DNA of 64,000 bases, taken from contig NW_024466459.1 of the NCBI RefSeq assembly GCF_017591425.1, positions 7,936,001-8,000,000 on the forward strand, written 5' to 3'. Below are positions 21,060 through 32,590 of the stretch, piece after piece; the stretch's first letter is position 1, and the number at the start of each line of letters is the position of its first letter. This DNA is from Ochotona curzoniae (Eukaryota; Chordata; Mammalia; Lagomorpha; Ochotonidae). The notes beneath the pieces are model-generated. The model did not search any database, was not told the DNA's origin, and was given only the letters and a program-made list of their open reading frames with translations. Position numbers and translations under genes: made by a program.

Positions 21060-21310
21060 CTTATTTTTATAAGTCAGCAAGAGAAAGGCAGATAGAGCAC
21101 TCCTTTATGAGTTCACTATCCATGTCTACCAACAGCTAGGGTGGAGCCAGGTTGAAGCCTGGAGCCCAGAACTCATTCCAGGTCTGTCCTGTGAATGGCA
21201 GGGTCACTTGCTACCTCCCAGGGTGTACATTAGCAGGTAGCTGGAACTGGAAGCGGAGCTGGGAGTCCAATCCAGGCAGCCTTGGTTGGGATGCAACCCC
21301 CCTCAGGAGC
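21060..21310 (-). mobile_element. CSINE, minus orientation, divergent subtype
   Basis: 'ttatttttataagtcagcaa', 'gttcactatccatgtctacc', 'cccagggtgtacattagcag' and 'ctggaactggaagcggagct'. The 'cccagggtgtacatta' module matches the subtype at 56335 and 57128. Confidence 0.8.
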
Positions 21311-22559
21311 ATCCCAGCCCAGGACCTGACTGAAAGCCTGAATCATGGGTATCTGTCTCCCTAGGGAACTCCCACCCTTTCTCCTAACTTTGAGTCCACC
21401 CTTCTCACCTTGGGGTCTCCAACGAGACCTTGGTGGGGTTGCAGGAGCCAGCAGGAACTGGTTTGCCCTCTCAGAATGTGACATTTCCATGCGCTCTCAT
21501 CATTACCCCCTCTTGAGCTGATCATACCCCCCTGTGATACAGCTGCAGTCTGACATGAAAGGGATAACCAGTGCTTTTAGGCACTTCCTGTTTACCCAGC
21601 ACTGCGGCTGCAAGGAAGGGATAAGAATGAACCCATCTCTGCAGGTGAAGGGGCAGGGACATAGGGAGTTTTACTCACAGCAGAGCTGTGATTGGGACTC
21701 GGGCATCTGATCTCGGTAGGCACCTAACTCCAGCCAGCATCCTTGGAAGCTTGGGAACGCGGCTTCTCCTCCCTCTGCGGCTTGGTTCTGACCAGTTTGT
21801 CCCCATGGAAGGGCTAGGGAGTATTGATGGTGAACTCTACCTTGTCGATTTGACTTGGGGGACCACTGGGTGCCAGGACTTTTGGCCACACACTGTTCTG
21901 GGTGTGTCTGGGAGGGTGACCTTGGAGAGGACGTGGCAGTGTGAACTCAGGAAAGGCCCCTGGCCAGAGTGGGTGGGCCTTGCCCAGCTGGCTGCAGCTG
22001 TGACAAGAACTCCCAGGCTGATAAGCAATGCCCTCTCAACACCTGGCCGTTGGGGCTGGGACCCTGCTCTCTTCCTGGCTTTGGTCTCTGGTGAAACCTC
22101 CTCTTGGAGGCTCAAGGCTCTCAGCAGGCAGCTTCTGTCAGTGGTGCTCCTGGTTCTGAGGCTTTGAACTAGACCCTCTGCGGTCCTGGGGTCTGTGGGC
22201 TCCAGCCTGCCGATAGCTATGCTTTTGCAATCATTCCTTATTATATATCTATGTATTCATCCATGTGCACACACACACACGTAGGTGGATACCCTACAGG
22301 TACCACTTCTCTGCAGAACCCTGGCTGACAGTGGGGTGCTGGGTTTGGCTCAGCTTCCTTTGGGGTATGGCCCTCATCCCAGCCTGCAGCCACCAGCAGG
22401 AGCCCACCTTGGAGAGCTGTGGCAGGAAGGAGCAGCTGAGGGGCTGCGCTACATGACACGCTCAGAGAGAAGCAGCCTTGGGCAGGCCTGGCTGCGGAAG
22501 CCTCAGCAGCAGCAGCAGCGCGCAGGGGCAGTGGCTGCTCAGAGCCAGCAGCACCCGCC
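21311..22559. other. Unassigned single-copy DNA
   Basis: Has a short CA run with flanking AT-rich 'ttattatatatctatgtatt' at about 22238-22282 and a small CAG run at about 22503-22518. The CAG run lies in a 259-codon frame (22285-23064) that has no recognisable domain. Confidence 0.45.
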
Positions 22560-22690
22560 CCCTTCCCTGTGTTTGGAAAAGTCCCTGATTCCAAATCCAA
22601 ACATGTCAATCATGAGCTCTGCCAGCCTCTCCTGCTTGGAACTGAACTTGGCAATCAGATCATGCCTCCCGGATCTGCTGTCTGGAGCTG
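22560..22690. promoter_or_regulatory. Candidate regulatory island
   Basis: 'attccaaatccaaacatgtc', 'aatcatgagctctgcc' and 'ggcaatcagatcatgcc' form a repeat-free stretch of lower GC with tandem TCA/ATCA words. Weak candidate. Confidence 0.3.
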
Positions 22691-23269
22691 ACTACAGGGC
22701 ATGGGATGGGCGAGAGTGCTCACCCAGGGTGGACCTGGTTCCCTGCAGAGGCCAAAGAGGGTCCTGTGTCCAGAGCCGACCAGGACATCCCTGGAGTTTA
22801 GAAGGGTCCTGGCTGGACCCATCCCAGGGGGATGGCTTTGGCTGGGAAATCTGTCTGCATTGTGGCCAGAAATTCTGTGAGCCACTCCATCTCCTCACTC
22901 GGGTTTCTTTGTGCTTTTGCCGATTTCTGCCTCTGCTGCTCAGATGGAAAAGTGCCACGGAGCCATCTCCTCCAGGCCCCCGGCAATCCATCTGGGTCAT
23001 TCCCTCTCGCTGCCCCACCCAGGCCCCTCCCTGCAGGAAGGCCATGTCAGTACTACATCCCTGAGAATTCGGTGGCTGAGGGGTTTGGCCCCGGCCACAG
23101 AATTTCAGGTTGGGCTAGGATTCAAAGTCAAGTCTTGGTGACTCCCAAGATACGGTGTCCTCAGTTCCTGGTATTCCTGGTCCCTGCTGTCTTAATGACA
23201 CCTGTACACCAGGGGAAAGAGAAAAAGCCACTTGGCATGGATGCTCCTGAGAGCCAAATTGCTTCTGAG
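22691..23269. other. Unassigned single-copy DNA
   Basis: No repeat recognised. Overlapping frames on both strands (167 codons at 22832-23335 plus, 117 codons at 22692-23045 minus) lack any recognisable product. Confidence 0.45.
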
Positions 23270-23410
23270 CTGAATCTGGTTTGCCTATGTTGCCTGTCGG
23301 CTTTAACTCCAGCCACGGCAAGAACGCAGCCCTAATATCTCGCAAGCTGGAAAACGGAGCCACACAAGGTTGGGTCATTAATTCTGAATCTGATGCTCCA
23401 CGCAGCACAC
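23270..23410. promoter_or_regulatory. Candidate regulatory island
   Basis: 'ctgtcggctttaactccag', 'ccctaatatctcgcaagc' and 'gggtcattaattctgaatc', with several retained CpGs and no repeat. Weak-to-moderate candidate. Confidence 0.35.
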
Positions 23411-24469
23411 ACTGACCTGCCTAAGGCATGTTCATGCTGGGGAGCTGGATAGGTACCCCGAATTCACACCAAGCTGTGCCAGCCAGCCCCCCTCATGCCC
23501 TACTGGCCACATCCATATTTTGTGGCTGCTTCCAACACATAAATGAATGCATTGTCCCCTGGTGATAAGGTGCTCATGCAGGAGAAGGCAGACGTAAGGA
23601 ATTGAAAGCAAACAGCTCCACCGTGCCTCCCTCCTTGCACCCGGGGTAGGTGAGCCGAAATCACTCTTCTGGCCGGGGGGAGTGCAGATGGTCATTTTTC
23701 TGGCATTGATCCGTGGGTTTTCCCATTTGCCAGGAGCAGCCCGGAGCACAGAGTGTGCAGGAAGAATCTGTAAACCTTTCCCCCGACACCATTCTGGGCC
23801 TAGCTGAGCCAGCGGGCTGTGGAAGCACAATGCTCGGAGTCTGCGTGCCCCAAGGAAGGGGCAGCTGGCCACCGGGCCTGCGTGTTTGGAAGTTGAGGGC
23901 AGCTGGAGCAAGGGAGCTGAGGTCTGGGTCTGGCCCCATGCGGCGGGGGCTGAAACTCAAGGACGGGGGTCCTCTCATCCAGTTACTTGGTATTCCAGGC
24001 AGGGCTTGCTGAGTGGGATCTGTGCCTGGTCCCTGCGTGTGGCCTCCCCTCAGTCTCTCTCTCCCTACCACCTGTCTCTGTCCCCTTTATCCTCAGTGCT
24101 CCCCACCTGCCCCCTCTGCTGTGACCTCTGACCACTGTCATTGCCTCTTTGTTGTCCCAGCAGGTGCTCCCCCTCTGGACACAGTGGGCCACCTGGTGGG
24201 CACCTCCCCCTCTCGGGCAGTAAAACTATTTTCTGGACCGACCTCCTGAGGGTGCCCTGCAGCTGTCCCACCTCCTGCCTGCCTCCCGCAGCCACACGGG
24301 GCAGAGCAAGCTTTGCAGTCCAGCCGCAGCTCATCTTCTGCCATCCTTGCTTTGCTGAGCTGGGCCCTGGACCCCCGAGCAGGTGGCACCAACCCTGTAA
24401 GCCTGGACTTTGTGCACAGTGAACAACGCCTGCAAATTCAGAGGACGTTCGATGAAATTGGTTTTGTTT
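23411..24469. other. Unassigned single-copy DNA
   Basis: GC-rich, with overlapping opposed frames (159 codons minus at 23432-23911, 193 codons minus at 24065-24646 reaching into a SINE). No recognisable product. Confidence 0.45.
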
Positions 24470-24760
24470 CCAAAGATTTCTACTTATCTGAATGTTATAG
24501 AGAGAAGGGGAGACAGAGATGAAATCTCCCATCTTCTGGTTCATGCCCCAAATGGCTGCAACAGCTGAGCTGGGCCAGGCTGAAGCCAAGAACCTGGAAA
24601 ACTTTCCAGGTCTCCCACAAGGGCAGCAGGGTCCAAGCACTTCCATTGCTCTCCCAGGTGCAAATAGCAGGGAGCTGAGTCAGAAGTGGGGCAGTGGGGA
24701 CTCGAACAGGTGCTCATATGGAATATGGGTGTCATAGCATCAGCACCACAACACGTGCCC
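24470..24760 (-). mobile_element. CSINE, minus orientation, with probable target-site duplication
   Basis: 'ccaaagatttctacttatct', 'gttcatgccccaaatggctg', 'gcagggagctgagtcagaag' and 'cagcaccacaacacgtgcc'. Flanks tgaaattggttttgt (24453-24467) and tgaaatgatttttgt (24761-24775) agree at 12 of 15 positions. Confidence 0.92.
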
Positions 24761-24775
24761 TGAAATGATTTTTGT

Positions 24776-25849
24776 CAAGATCCAGTTTCAGAGGAGAGAG
24801 TGCCCCCACCCTCACCCCAGGAATAACTACCACTGCTTTCCAAGGAGTGGGGCTGCTGCCACAGAGGCCTTGGGAACCAAGTGCCTCCATAGTCAGGACA
24901 CAGAGGTGGGCATGAGGTCAGGGTGAGGCCAGGGAAAGCAGATGAAAATGCTATATTTACTGGGTCAGAGGAATGAGCAAGAGATTGGGAGGGGGGCTGA
25001 GAAAAGGAGGCAGCAAGATGGGGAGTGCAGGCAGGGCAGCATGGGGTAGGAGTACAGAGTGGCCAGTGAGCGTTGTGTTGGCCCAAGGGACTTGATTATA
25101 GGCAAATCCCATTGCTTCCGCCCAAAGCACACCCTCAACCCCAAGGTTTGCAAAAGTCAGAGCCAGAGCAAAAGGGAATCTTCCCTTTAAGTGCAGGGAA
25201 TCAAGCGGGATTTAAATGTGCGTGGTCCAGGACGTAGGCAGTGAGCATGGGGCACTGGGTACACTTCTGCCCAGAACGGAGTCACACCCAGAGACTCGGG
25301 ATGTGAGGTTCCCAGGACACAGCAGGGGCTTCCCGGGGTGTGGAAGCAGAGTCGGGTGTCAGGATCCCCAGGGTCACGGAGGCTCCACTCGATCTGCCCG
25401 ACCCCTGATGGTTCCCAGGTGTGGACCCACCCCTGCAGTAGGCCCAAGAAGGGCAGCAGGGCCTGGCCTCCAGGGCCACATCCTTTGAGGACCAGCTGCC
25501 AGCAGGCCATGTTCCTAGGCCCTCTTCCGGCTCTCAGCCCAGAGCCCATGCTGGAAGTAAAGCAGCAGGCAACATGGGCCCGGGGCATAAAGCCTTTTGG
25601 GCTCCAGCTAATGGAGCCCAGTGGCTGCTCAGCCACCGCTACACTGGGAGCTGTCAAGTCACTGAAGGTGTCAGATCCTTTGTGGAGAATGGAGCACAGC
25701 CCTCCCACGCTGGTCAAGATGGGCAAGCCAGGGAGGCTCACCTCCCCCAACTGCCCTGGCTCCTCCCTTTCCTTCCTGCAGGATTTTTCTGGAAACTCAG
25801 CTGCTTGGCTGCATATCCCATCATGTCTTCTTGGGTTTCCCTCAAGCAG
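24776..25849. other. Unassigned single-copy DNA
   Basis: Opposed frames of 172-187 codons at 25187-25856 on both strands have no recognisable product. No repeat found. Confidence 0.45.
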
Positions 25850-25965
25850 ATTATAGACAGGCTCAGTTTTCCGAGCTGTAAAATGGGTAGAATTAGATGC
25901 ATCTGCTTACGACTCATGGTTGGGACCATGTCCAGGCACAGGCTAAGCCTTAGCTGTTGAGATTT
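25850..25965 (+). mobile_element. MIR relic
   Basis: 'ctcagttttccgagctgtaa' and 'aaaatgggtagaattagatg' match the MIR 3' core; the downstream part is diverged. Confidence 0.6.
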
Positions 25966-27339
25966 GTCCCCAGCGACTCTAGGAGACCTCCCCAGTGCCC
26001 GTGAACGAGGCCCAGCTGCTGCCCTTGGGGGGGGTGTGGGGCAGGGAAAATTTGGTAGTGGATTTCTTGTGCTACCTCTGAATGCTGTGGGCCCACACTG
26101 GGCCCTTGGCTGCCTCTCGGAGACTGTGGTGGCCTCAGAACTAAAAACAAAATCCAGGCATCAAAGTGGTTCAAGTTCCTCCTGCGGGGGAAAGGACTAC
26201 CTGGCCATTCACCCTCCAGGAAGTGGTGGCTGTACAGGAGGTACAGGAGGGGGACAGGGTGTCCAGCTTCTGGGCAAGCTCAGGAGGCTTCCCTGCCCCT
26301 CCCCAGGAAGTGGCTCCTCAGTCCTGCCCGCACGCTGAAGGGCGTCCGTGTCCACTCTGGTCTTGAGCAGTAGAGAGATATTGGGAAGGATCATACGTCC
26401 TAAGTGCAAAGATGAAAAGAGAGCTTGGAAAGTTCTGGAAGGGAAGCATCAGCCCCTTTCCGGCTGTGGCACTTCTGTCACCAGAATTGCTGGACACAGC
26501 CACCATCCCAGGAGGCCTCAATAAACATTCTCCTTACCCGCCTAGCTCATCAGTACTCATGCCAGAGTCCAAGCCCGAACACACGACTGGCCTGGCCTGC
26601 TTGCTCCACCTGCCAGTGTTGGTCATGCTTGACCCCTGAGTGGGCACTTGCTTCTGAGGTTGCCCAAGCCAGGTCGCCTACCTGCCCCTGGCTCTCAGTG
26701 TAAGGACAGGAGACCGTGGCAGGGCTGAGGGGAACTGTGGTGGCACTGCCACAGAGCACAGCATCCACTGCCCATTCTTGACGCGTCCTCCGTGACCTTG
26801 CAGCGGTTTACCTGCTGCTCCGGCTGGTGGCTCAGTCACAGCTTCCCACCCCCGCCCTGTATTTGGGTGGATGACCAGAAACCCGTGTTGGGAAGGAAGG
26901 GCTGCCTGACACCACTGTGTGCTGTAGGAGAGACGGGTTAGCTTAGAAAACAGAGTGGAGGCGTTCGGCTTGTCTCCCTGCATGGCAAGATGGCTTCAAC
27001 CTCCCACCTCCAATACAGGTGGGGAACAGCTGCCCACCAGTCCCACAGACCTTTCCTGTACACCCACCCCACTGGCCCTCGGACCTGCCCCTTGCTTGCT
27101 TACTACATCAGAGAAGTGAGCCTGAGGGCCTGAACTTGGGCCTCAGCCTCCCTAGATCTCCCCCAGTCCCTTTAACCAATACCCCCATCTGTCTGTTTCT
27201 CACTCAAACCTCTGTCGGTGGGCGGCTTCCCCCTGCAGCTAGGGTCCTACTCACACACCTTCCTGGGGACAGGCTCAGGCTTCTAGCTCTTTCCTACCCT
27301 GCCAAGCCCCAAACCAAGGCCATTGTCCTGTCCTGTCTG
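25966..27339. other. Unassigned single-copy DNA
   Basis: About 1.4 kb, GC-rich, with a doubled 'gtacagga' word at 26232-26247 and a G8 run near 26027. No exon, transposon or strong regulatory island seen. Confidence 0.45.
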
Positions 27340-27445
27340 ACCACTGATAGATGAGTGTAATTGGTGCCTGTCCGCCCAGAGCCCTCTCCACGCGTATCTG
27401 TAGACAACGGATTTCAAATTGATTTAAAGCCCAAGCTACACTGGT
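27340..27445. promoter_or_regulatory. Candidate conserved non-coding element
   Basis: 'gatgagtgtaattggtgcc', 'acgcgtatctgtagacaacg' and 'caaattgatttaaagccc': AT-rich words with intact CpGs in a GC-rich setting and no repeat. Confidence 0.4.
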
Positions 27446-28489
27446 TTAGAGGAAACTCCCCAAAGAAATGAGCCCGTTGAGCCAGGGGAGGATGTTTAAG
27501 GAAAACTGTAGTGGGAAAGTATGGGGCAGGTGGTACCTATGCCGCCCCACTAGCCAGGGCAGAGGGAGGTGGGGATGCTCCAAACGAGGCCCAGCCCAAG
27601 GATGCTCCACATGATCCTGTGGTCCATCTCCCTCCAAGGCAGGTGCAGCAGAGCTAACAGGTCTCCAGAATTCTCTGTTGCTTTAAGCCACGGAGCTGGA
27701 AGGCTCTGGCAACTGTAGCAGCTGCCAAAGTGACTTCAGCCAACCTCCCCTTGGTGAGTCAGTGAAATGTTGGAGGATGACCCAGTGACCTGGCCTTCTC
27801 TCTTTGCTATGTCTTCCTCTTGGAGGGGGCCCTGAGGGTCTCTTTTTTATTCCCCCAGGCTCATTGGGCAGCAGCTTGCACAGAGAATTCCCTTCCTGGG
27901 TCTCAATCTGCAGGAGGCCGCCAGGCTCCCAGAGCGGACCCTCTTCCTGGTAAGAGTCCCGTAGCAGGAAGCAAATCTCGGCAAAGTCATTCCGAGGCCA
28001 GGGAAGCTGGTGAGTCATCCCCTCCGAGAGCTTCCTCCAGCCTGCTCTGCTCGAGGAGCCGAATGAACAGAACTCAGCCATGTCCCGGCAAGCACCTGGG
28101 GAGCTTGTTAAAAAGCAGATTCGGATTCAGCCAGGGCTGGGCTAGGGCTGGAGAGGCTGCATCTATAACAAGCTCCTGAGGGAAGCATGAGCTGGTGCTC
28201 CCCACCCTCCCGCGGTCAGGCTGCCCAGCCTTGGGGTTGCAAGGGCAAGGCCACTCTAAACACACCCACTCCAACCCGCGTGGGCCAAAGTGAAGGAAGT
28301 GGAGGCAGAGGAGGGGTGATGGCTGGGCCTGCTCCCCAGAACTGGAAGTACCTGCTGCTACTCTGAGCACTTGCCTTGTCCAGGTAAGGAAGAGCATGGC
28401 CAAGTTCTTCCTGGGACAAGAACCCCCAACGCTCACCCCGTGCGGTGCTCTGCCCGGCCCCTCAGTTCACCCTGATCTGGCTTTCCAAG
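27446..28489. other. Unassigned single-copy DNA
   Basis: Mixed composition; frames of 119-132 codons oppose each other at 27683-28436. No repeat or exon recognised. Confidence 0.45.
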
Positions 28490-28690
28490 CGCACATCAGC
28501 CGCTTGGCTGATCGATAGGCCCACTCGTCTGTGAGGGCTGAGACTCACCCGGCAGATGTAATCAGGGCCTGGGAGACGTCCTGGCAAGCGGGCACGTGGG
28601 GAGGGAGCGCTGCAATACGTTTAATCAAGGAACAGATGGGGAGCTGATAGAGTGTGCACAGAAATCAGGTTTCTGTGATAACATGCGCTT
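28490..28690. promoter_or_regulatory. Candidate conserved non-coding element
   Basis: 'ggctgatcgataggcccac', 'agatgtaatcagggcc', 'caatacgtttaatcaagg' and 'ctgtgataacatgcgc', with multiple intact CpGs (cgcttgg, tcgat, acgt, agcgct). A plus-strand frame of 143 codons starts here but has no recognisable product. Confidence 0.5.
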
Positions 28691-30059
28691 CCCCCACTCA
28701 GCCTCCGCAGCCCCGGCCGCGTCAACAAGCACGCCCGGCACCAGCTCCAGCCCTGCCCTTTCCAAAGATGCTTTCTCCAGGAAACTCGGGGCCCTGGAGG
28801 ACAAGCGTGCTGAGAGAAGGGGAGGTTGTTGCCTGCTGAGATCCTCCTCCTCCACTTCCCCTGCACGGGGAGCTCCACTCCGCTTGGCTAAGCAGAGCCA
28901 GACACTGTGGCTGGCTGGGAAGACAGAGCTGGCAGGCCGTGCGGCAAACACCCAGCCTGAGAGGCTGACAATCGTGCCAACCCCTCACCACCTTCAAGTT
29001 CAAGTTCAGAGACCTGGAGGTGTCTAGGTCCAAGGGGAAGGTGGGTTCAGAGATGCTCCATGGGGGTGGTTCTGTCCCCAGGGGACCCTTGGCCTCAACT
29101 GGAAGACATTTTCTGATTTGTCATGACTTTGGAAGGAGGCGACTGGCACAGGCGTGCATGGAGACCAGAGATGCTGCCTGGCGTACAATGTACAGGGCGC
29201 CCCCACAGCACGATTGATCCCACCCAAAATGCCAGTGGCGCCCACAGCAATCCTGCCCTGCAGGGACTCACATGCCAGGCAGGCTCTACACCAAGCAGGG
29301 GGACCTGCCTCTGGCTGTGGGCGTGAAGGATGTGGGAGGGTGGGATTTCACCTTGCTTCTCCCCTCCCCCAGCCCCCGGCACTCCTGGGTCCTCGGATCG
29401 GTCTATCCAGCATCTAGCAATGGGGCCTGCATGGATGCCTGGCCTCTGTCTCTGTCTCTCTCCCTCTTTCTGTCTCTTGCTCTCACTCTCTCACTAAATG
29501 AGGTGGTCTTAAATGGTCACTGCAGCGTGGAGAATTGGTTCGGACAGATATGGGCCTGAGAGCCACAGGTGCTCCCAGAGATAACGCAGCTCACCTGTCG
29601 GGCAGCTGTGCCGGTAGCCATGTGAGTCACACGATGGGGAGGACAAGCAGTGAATTAATAAGGTGGGCCACCCTCCCACCCATGGCACTCACTCCTCTGT
29701 GCTCCCCTCTTAAAGTAGTCCCAGGAAATCCACCTTTATAAGCAGGGGTGTGGCACAGGTGGGCAAGAGCCTTCGCCCCAGGGCATAGCCTCCCCCCTGC
29801 ATTGCCCACTGCTGGCTTCCTGCTGTCTTGGGCTTCTGGGGGTGACAGATCTGAGTGGAGTGACGCTGCAGCTGCATTGTACCGCGGGCCTGCAGGTGCA
29901 GCTCCAGGGAGAGTAGGCCCAGGGACTCCAGTAGTGGCTTTGAGCCACCCTTCCCCCCCCCCCCCGCCCCATTATCTTGATCAAGCTTTGACCTTGATCT
30001 GCTGTACCTTTGGTCCTAACTGAATCCTTCCTCTTCCTTGCCCGCTTAGCAGAGCCTGG
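28691..30059. other. Unassigned DNA with small simple repeats
   Basis: Holds a CT-rich run (about 29446-29492) and a C13 run at 29953-29965. The C run is followed by 'cttgatcaagctttgaccttgatctgc', a small repeated 'cttgatc' motif. No exon or SINE seen. Confidence 0.45.
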
Positions 30060-30205
30060 TGTGTCCAGCTCGCACACTGTCCATCTGACAGATGAAGAAA
30101 TCGAGTCCCAGAAAAGTAGACTTGCTTGAGATCAGAATGAGGACTCTGTATATTGCCCAGATTCTGAAGACCGCCCTCTTAGCAGGAGGCTCCCCGGACT
30201 GACTC
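30060..30205 (-). mobile_element. MIR relic
   Basis: 'ccatctgacagatgaagaaa' and 'tcgagtcccagaaaagtaga' match the reverse MIR core (cagatgaagaaactgagg...). Confidence 0.65.
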
Positions 30206-31644
30206 CCCAGACTGGCTCCTGTACTCAACAGCATCCTTAACTCCCAGGAACTGGCCAGATAAACAGCAATGCCCACGCTGCCCCAGAATGGGGAGCCCGC
30301 ACCTGTGCTTTTAGGTACCCGGAGACAAGGGGGCCTGCCCTGGGGAAGGCTTCTGCAGAACTTGGAGGGTGGGAGGGGCTAGGAAAGGTACCAAGGACCA
30401 AGGGCGTGTCAGAGGGACCCAGAAACTCAGGGTGACAACCGGGGCAGGCACACAGCACGTCTAAGCCGGGTGACACAGCCTGTGCAGTGTTGCCCTTGTG
30501 ATTTCCGGGGCTGGCTCTCATGTGTCCAGCCACATCCTGACCTCCAATCCTGGACACTCCAGCATGCGGACTCCCCATGTAGACTTCCCCCTGCAATTCT
30601 CTTCCTGCTCCCAGAGCCATGAACTTGCGCCCTTCCCTGAACCCCAAACGCTGCCATTCCTGCAGGCAGCTGTTCTCATCTGAACTCTAGGCTCAGAAAA
30701 GCTCCCCCTCAGGTCGGTAAGAGTGAGCTTTCCCCTGTGCCCCACCTCCTGAGAATTCTCCCCACAACCCTGTGCATCTCCCCACCCCACATTTAGTTTC
30801 TTTTTATTGGAAGCACTTCCATCTGCTGTTTGAGCTGGGACCTGGGGCTCTACCTGGGCCTTGATGTGCTGTTTCTGTTCCCAGTTAGAATATAAAGGTG
30901 CAGCCATTTACCAAAGATGCCCTGTGGTACCAAGGAAGGTGCACCTGTAAGCCCCAGGGCAGCCTTAGTGGTGACTCTCAAATAAGCAAAACAGACCATG
31001 AGTGAAATCAGCTTCGAGTGCCAGCTTAGACCTGCTTGTCCTTCACCCACCTGCACCCAGGATGCCCGAGAGTAACAGAACTCTGACTCCCAGCTGCTGG
31101 GTGCCTATGTTCGTTGGGTCTCATTTCAGGACCGGGAGACAGATGCAATGGGGGTCGGGGAGTGGGGGGAGATGCCTCATCTGTAGCCGCTATGCTGATC
31201 AACAGATGAGAACTTTCTAGAATGGGGCGTTGAGAAGTTGGAGAAGCAGTCTGGTGGGTGGGTGGGTGTTGGGGGAAGCTGACAGCAGTTTGTTTGTGTC
31301 CCAGCCAAGGCATGGGTCCTCTTCCTGCTCTTCGCAGAGCCTGCAAGCAGTGTGTGAGAAAGGCAGGCGCTGCCTTTGCCTCCTGCCCAGTTTGGCCAGG
31401 GTCTGGTGGCCACCATTCTCATGGTGCCAGCTCTCTTCCACCTGTGATGGGTCTGCAAGGCAGGTAGGGGGCTGTGGGCAGTGGATCCACTAAGGGAGTG
31501 AATCCAGAGTCTGGCTGGCAGTTTGAACACTGTCCCAGGCAGAGCCCAAGCCCTGGACTAGGGAGAGGAATGGATAGGGAGCCTTGGCCCCAGCAGCGCT
31601 CTCCAACCAAAAGCTCCTGACTTCAGACCTGAGGTCTGCAAACG
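30206..31644. other. Unassigned single-copy DNA
   Basis: No repeat or exon is recognised over about 1.4 kb. Contains 'ggtgggtgggtgggtg' near 31254-31268. Opposed frames of 106-136 codons occur on the minus strand without a recognisable product. Confidence 0.45.
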
Positions 31645-31652
31645 CTACTGTT

Positions 31653-31712
31653 GAGTATTCAGTTATAATACAATATACAGTTATAATACAGAATACTGGT
31701 GAGTATTCAGTT
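31653..31712. repeat. Nested direct repeats, AT-rich
   Basis: An 18-bp unit starting 'cagttataataca' occurs at 31660 and 31678. The pair is bracketed by the 12-mer gagtattcagtt at 31653-31664 and 31701-31712. gaatact at 31691 is also the inverse of agtattc, so a hairpin is possible. Confidence 0.85.
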
Positions 31713-32274
31713 TTGGGCACAGATGAAGCCTCCCTCTGTGCAGCATCCCCAAAACTACATCCATGGGTGAGTGCCGCTGGGTCTGCATTAAACTTTATTT
31801 ACAAACATGACTCACAGCAAGGCTGGGTTTGAACTGCAAGCCAGTGTTTGCAGTCTCCTTAGAGTTACTGAGTGTGCACTGACGAGCCGGGAACCCTGGG
31901 GTTTCCGAGAGCAGCCCATCTTCCGAGCAGCCCAGCTTCTGAGAGCTATTCCCATCTTCAGATGGCTGTGGGCTGGCATGGGCACCTGATGCCCTCCTGG
32001 CCCCCTCTACCTCTCCTTGGGGGTGGCCATGGCTACTCCCTGCTTGCCCACCTGCCTGGCTGCTGCTGCTTCTCTCCGCTCTCCCAGCCTCACTTTTCCC
32101 ATCCAGAGCACGAAGAGGCCTAGGTCTGTACCCACCCCTGCCGCAGGGGTGCCAACAGAGCTCGGCCCACAGGGACAGAGGCATCATTACCCCGAGGTCA
32201 CCAACCCTGGGAGCAGACACCCGCTCCCCCAGCCTTTCTTTTTTTCTCCAGCACCCAGCTCCCAGGTGGGAGGG
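31713..32274. other. Unassigned single-copy DNA
   Basis: Moderately GC-rich. A 141-codon minus frame (31795-32220) has no recognisable product. Confidence 0.45.
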
Positions 32275-32425
32275 AGTGTGGAGGGAGACTTTGCATTTGC
32301 GAAAGACAAAAATGCAAATGGCTTATCTGACTCTAATACTAAACAGTGTGAGCCCGGCAGGAGGTCCCTGTGCATCCTGCCAGCACTGACAGGGAGGCCA
32401 TGCTAACAAATGCCATCTCGATGAC
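32275..32425. promoter_or_regulatory. Candidate enhancer with paired octamer sites
   Basis: A perfect consensus octamer atgcaaat (32312-32319) faces a near-octamer (tttgcattt, 32290-32298). The two arms form an exact 9-bp inverted repeat with an 11-bp spacer. 'gcttatctgactctaatac' and 'catctcgatgacaatcatgg' follow. POU-factor binding is inferred from the motif. Confidence 0.5.
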
Positions 32426-32524
32426 AATCATGGCGCAGGGGCGGAAGGCAAGGGTGGGGCCGGTGGGCAGGCTGCATCGAGGCTGCTTGCTTCCTGGGTG
32501 CGTCCAATGCATCGACCACCAGGT

Positions 32525-32590
32525 CTCCTTGCCATTTTACAGATGTGGACACTGAGGCTCTGCGAAGTCATAGTGGTCAGCTCCCCCTAG
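32525..32590 (-). mobile_element. MIR relic
   Basis: 'ccattttacagatgtggaca' and 'ctgaggctctgcgaagtcat' are the reverse MIR core, clearly recognisable. Confidence 0.75.

Noticed and set aside
22285..23064. 259-codon plus-strand frame with a short Gln run
   Set aside because: The Gln run is a small CAG repeat. The rest has no recognisable protein character and is overlapped on the other strand.
28596..29027. 143-codon plus-strand frame beginning in a candidate element
   Set aside because: It starts inside an island with regulatory-type words and continues into low-complexity Ala/Ser/Pro-rich sequence; no known protein.
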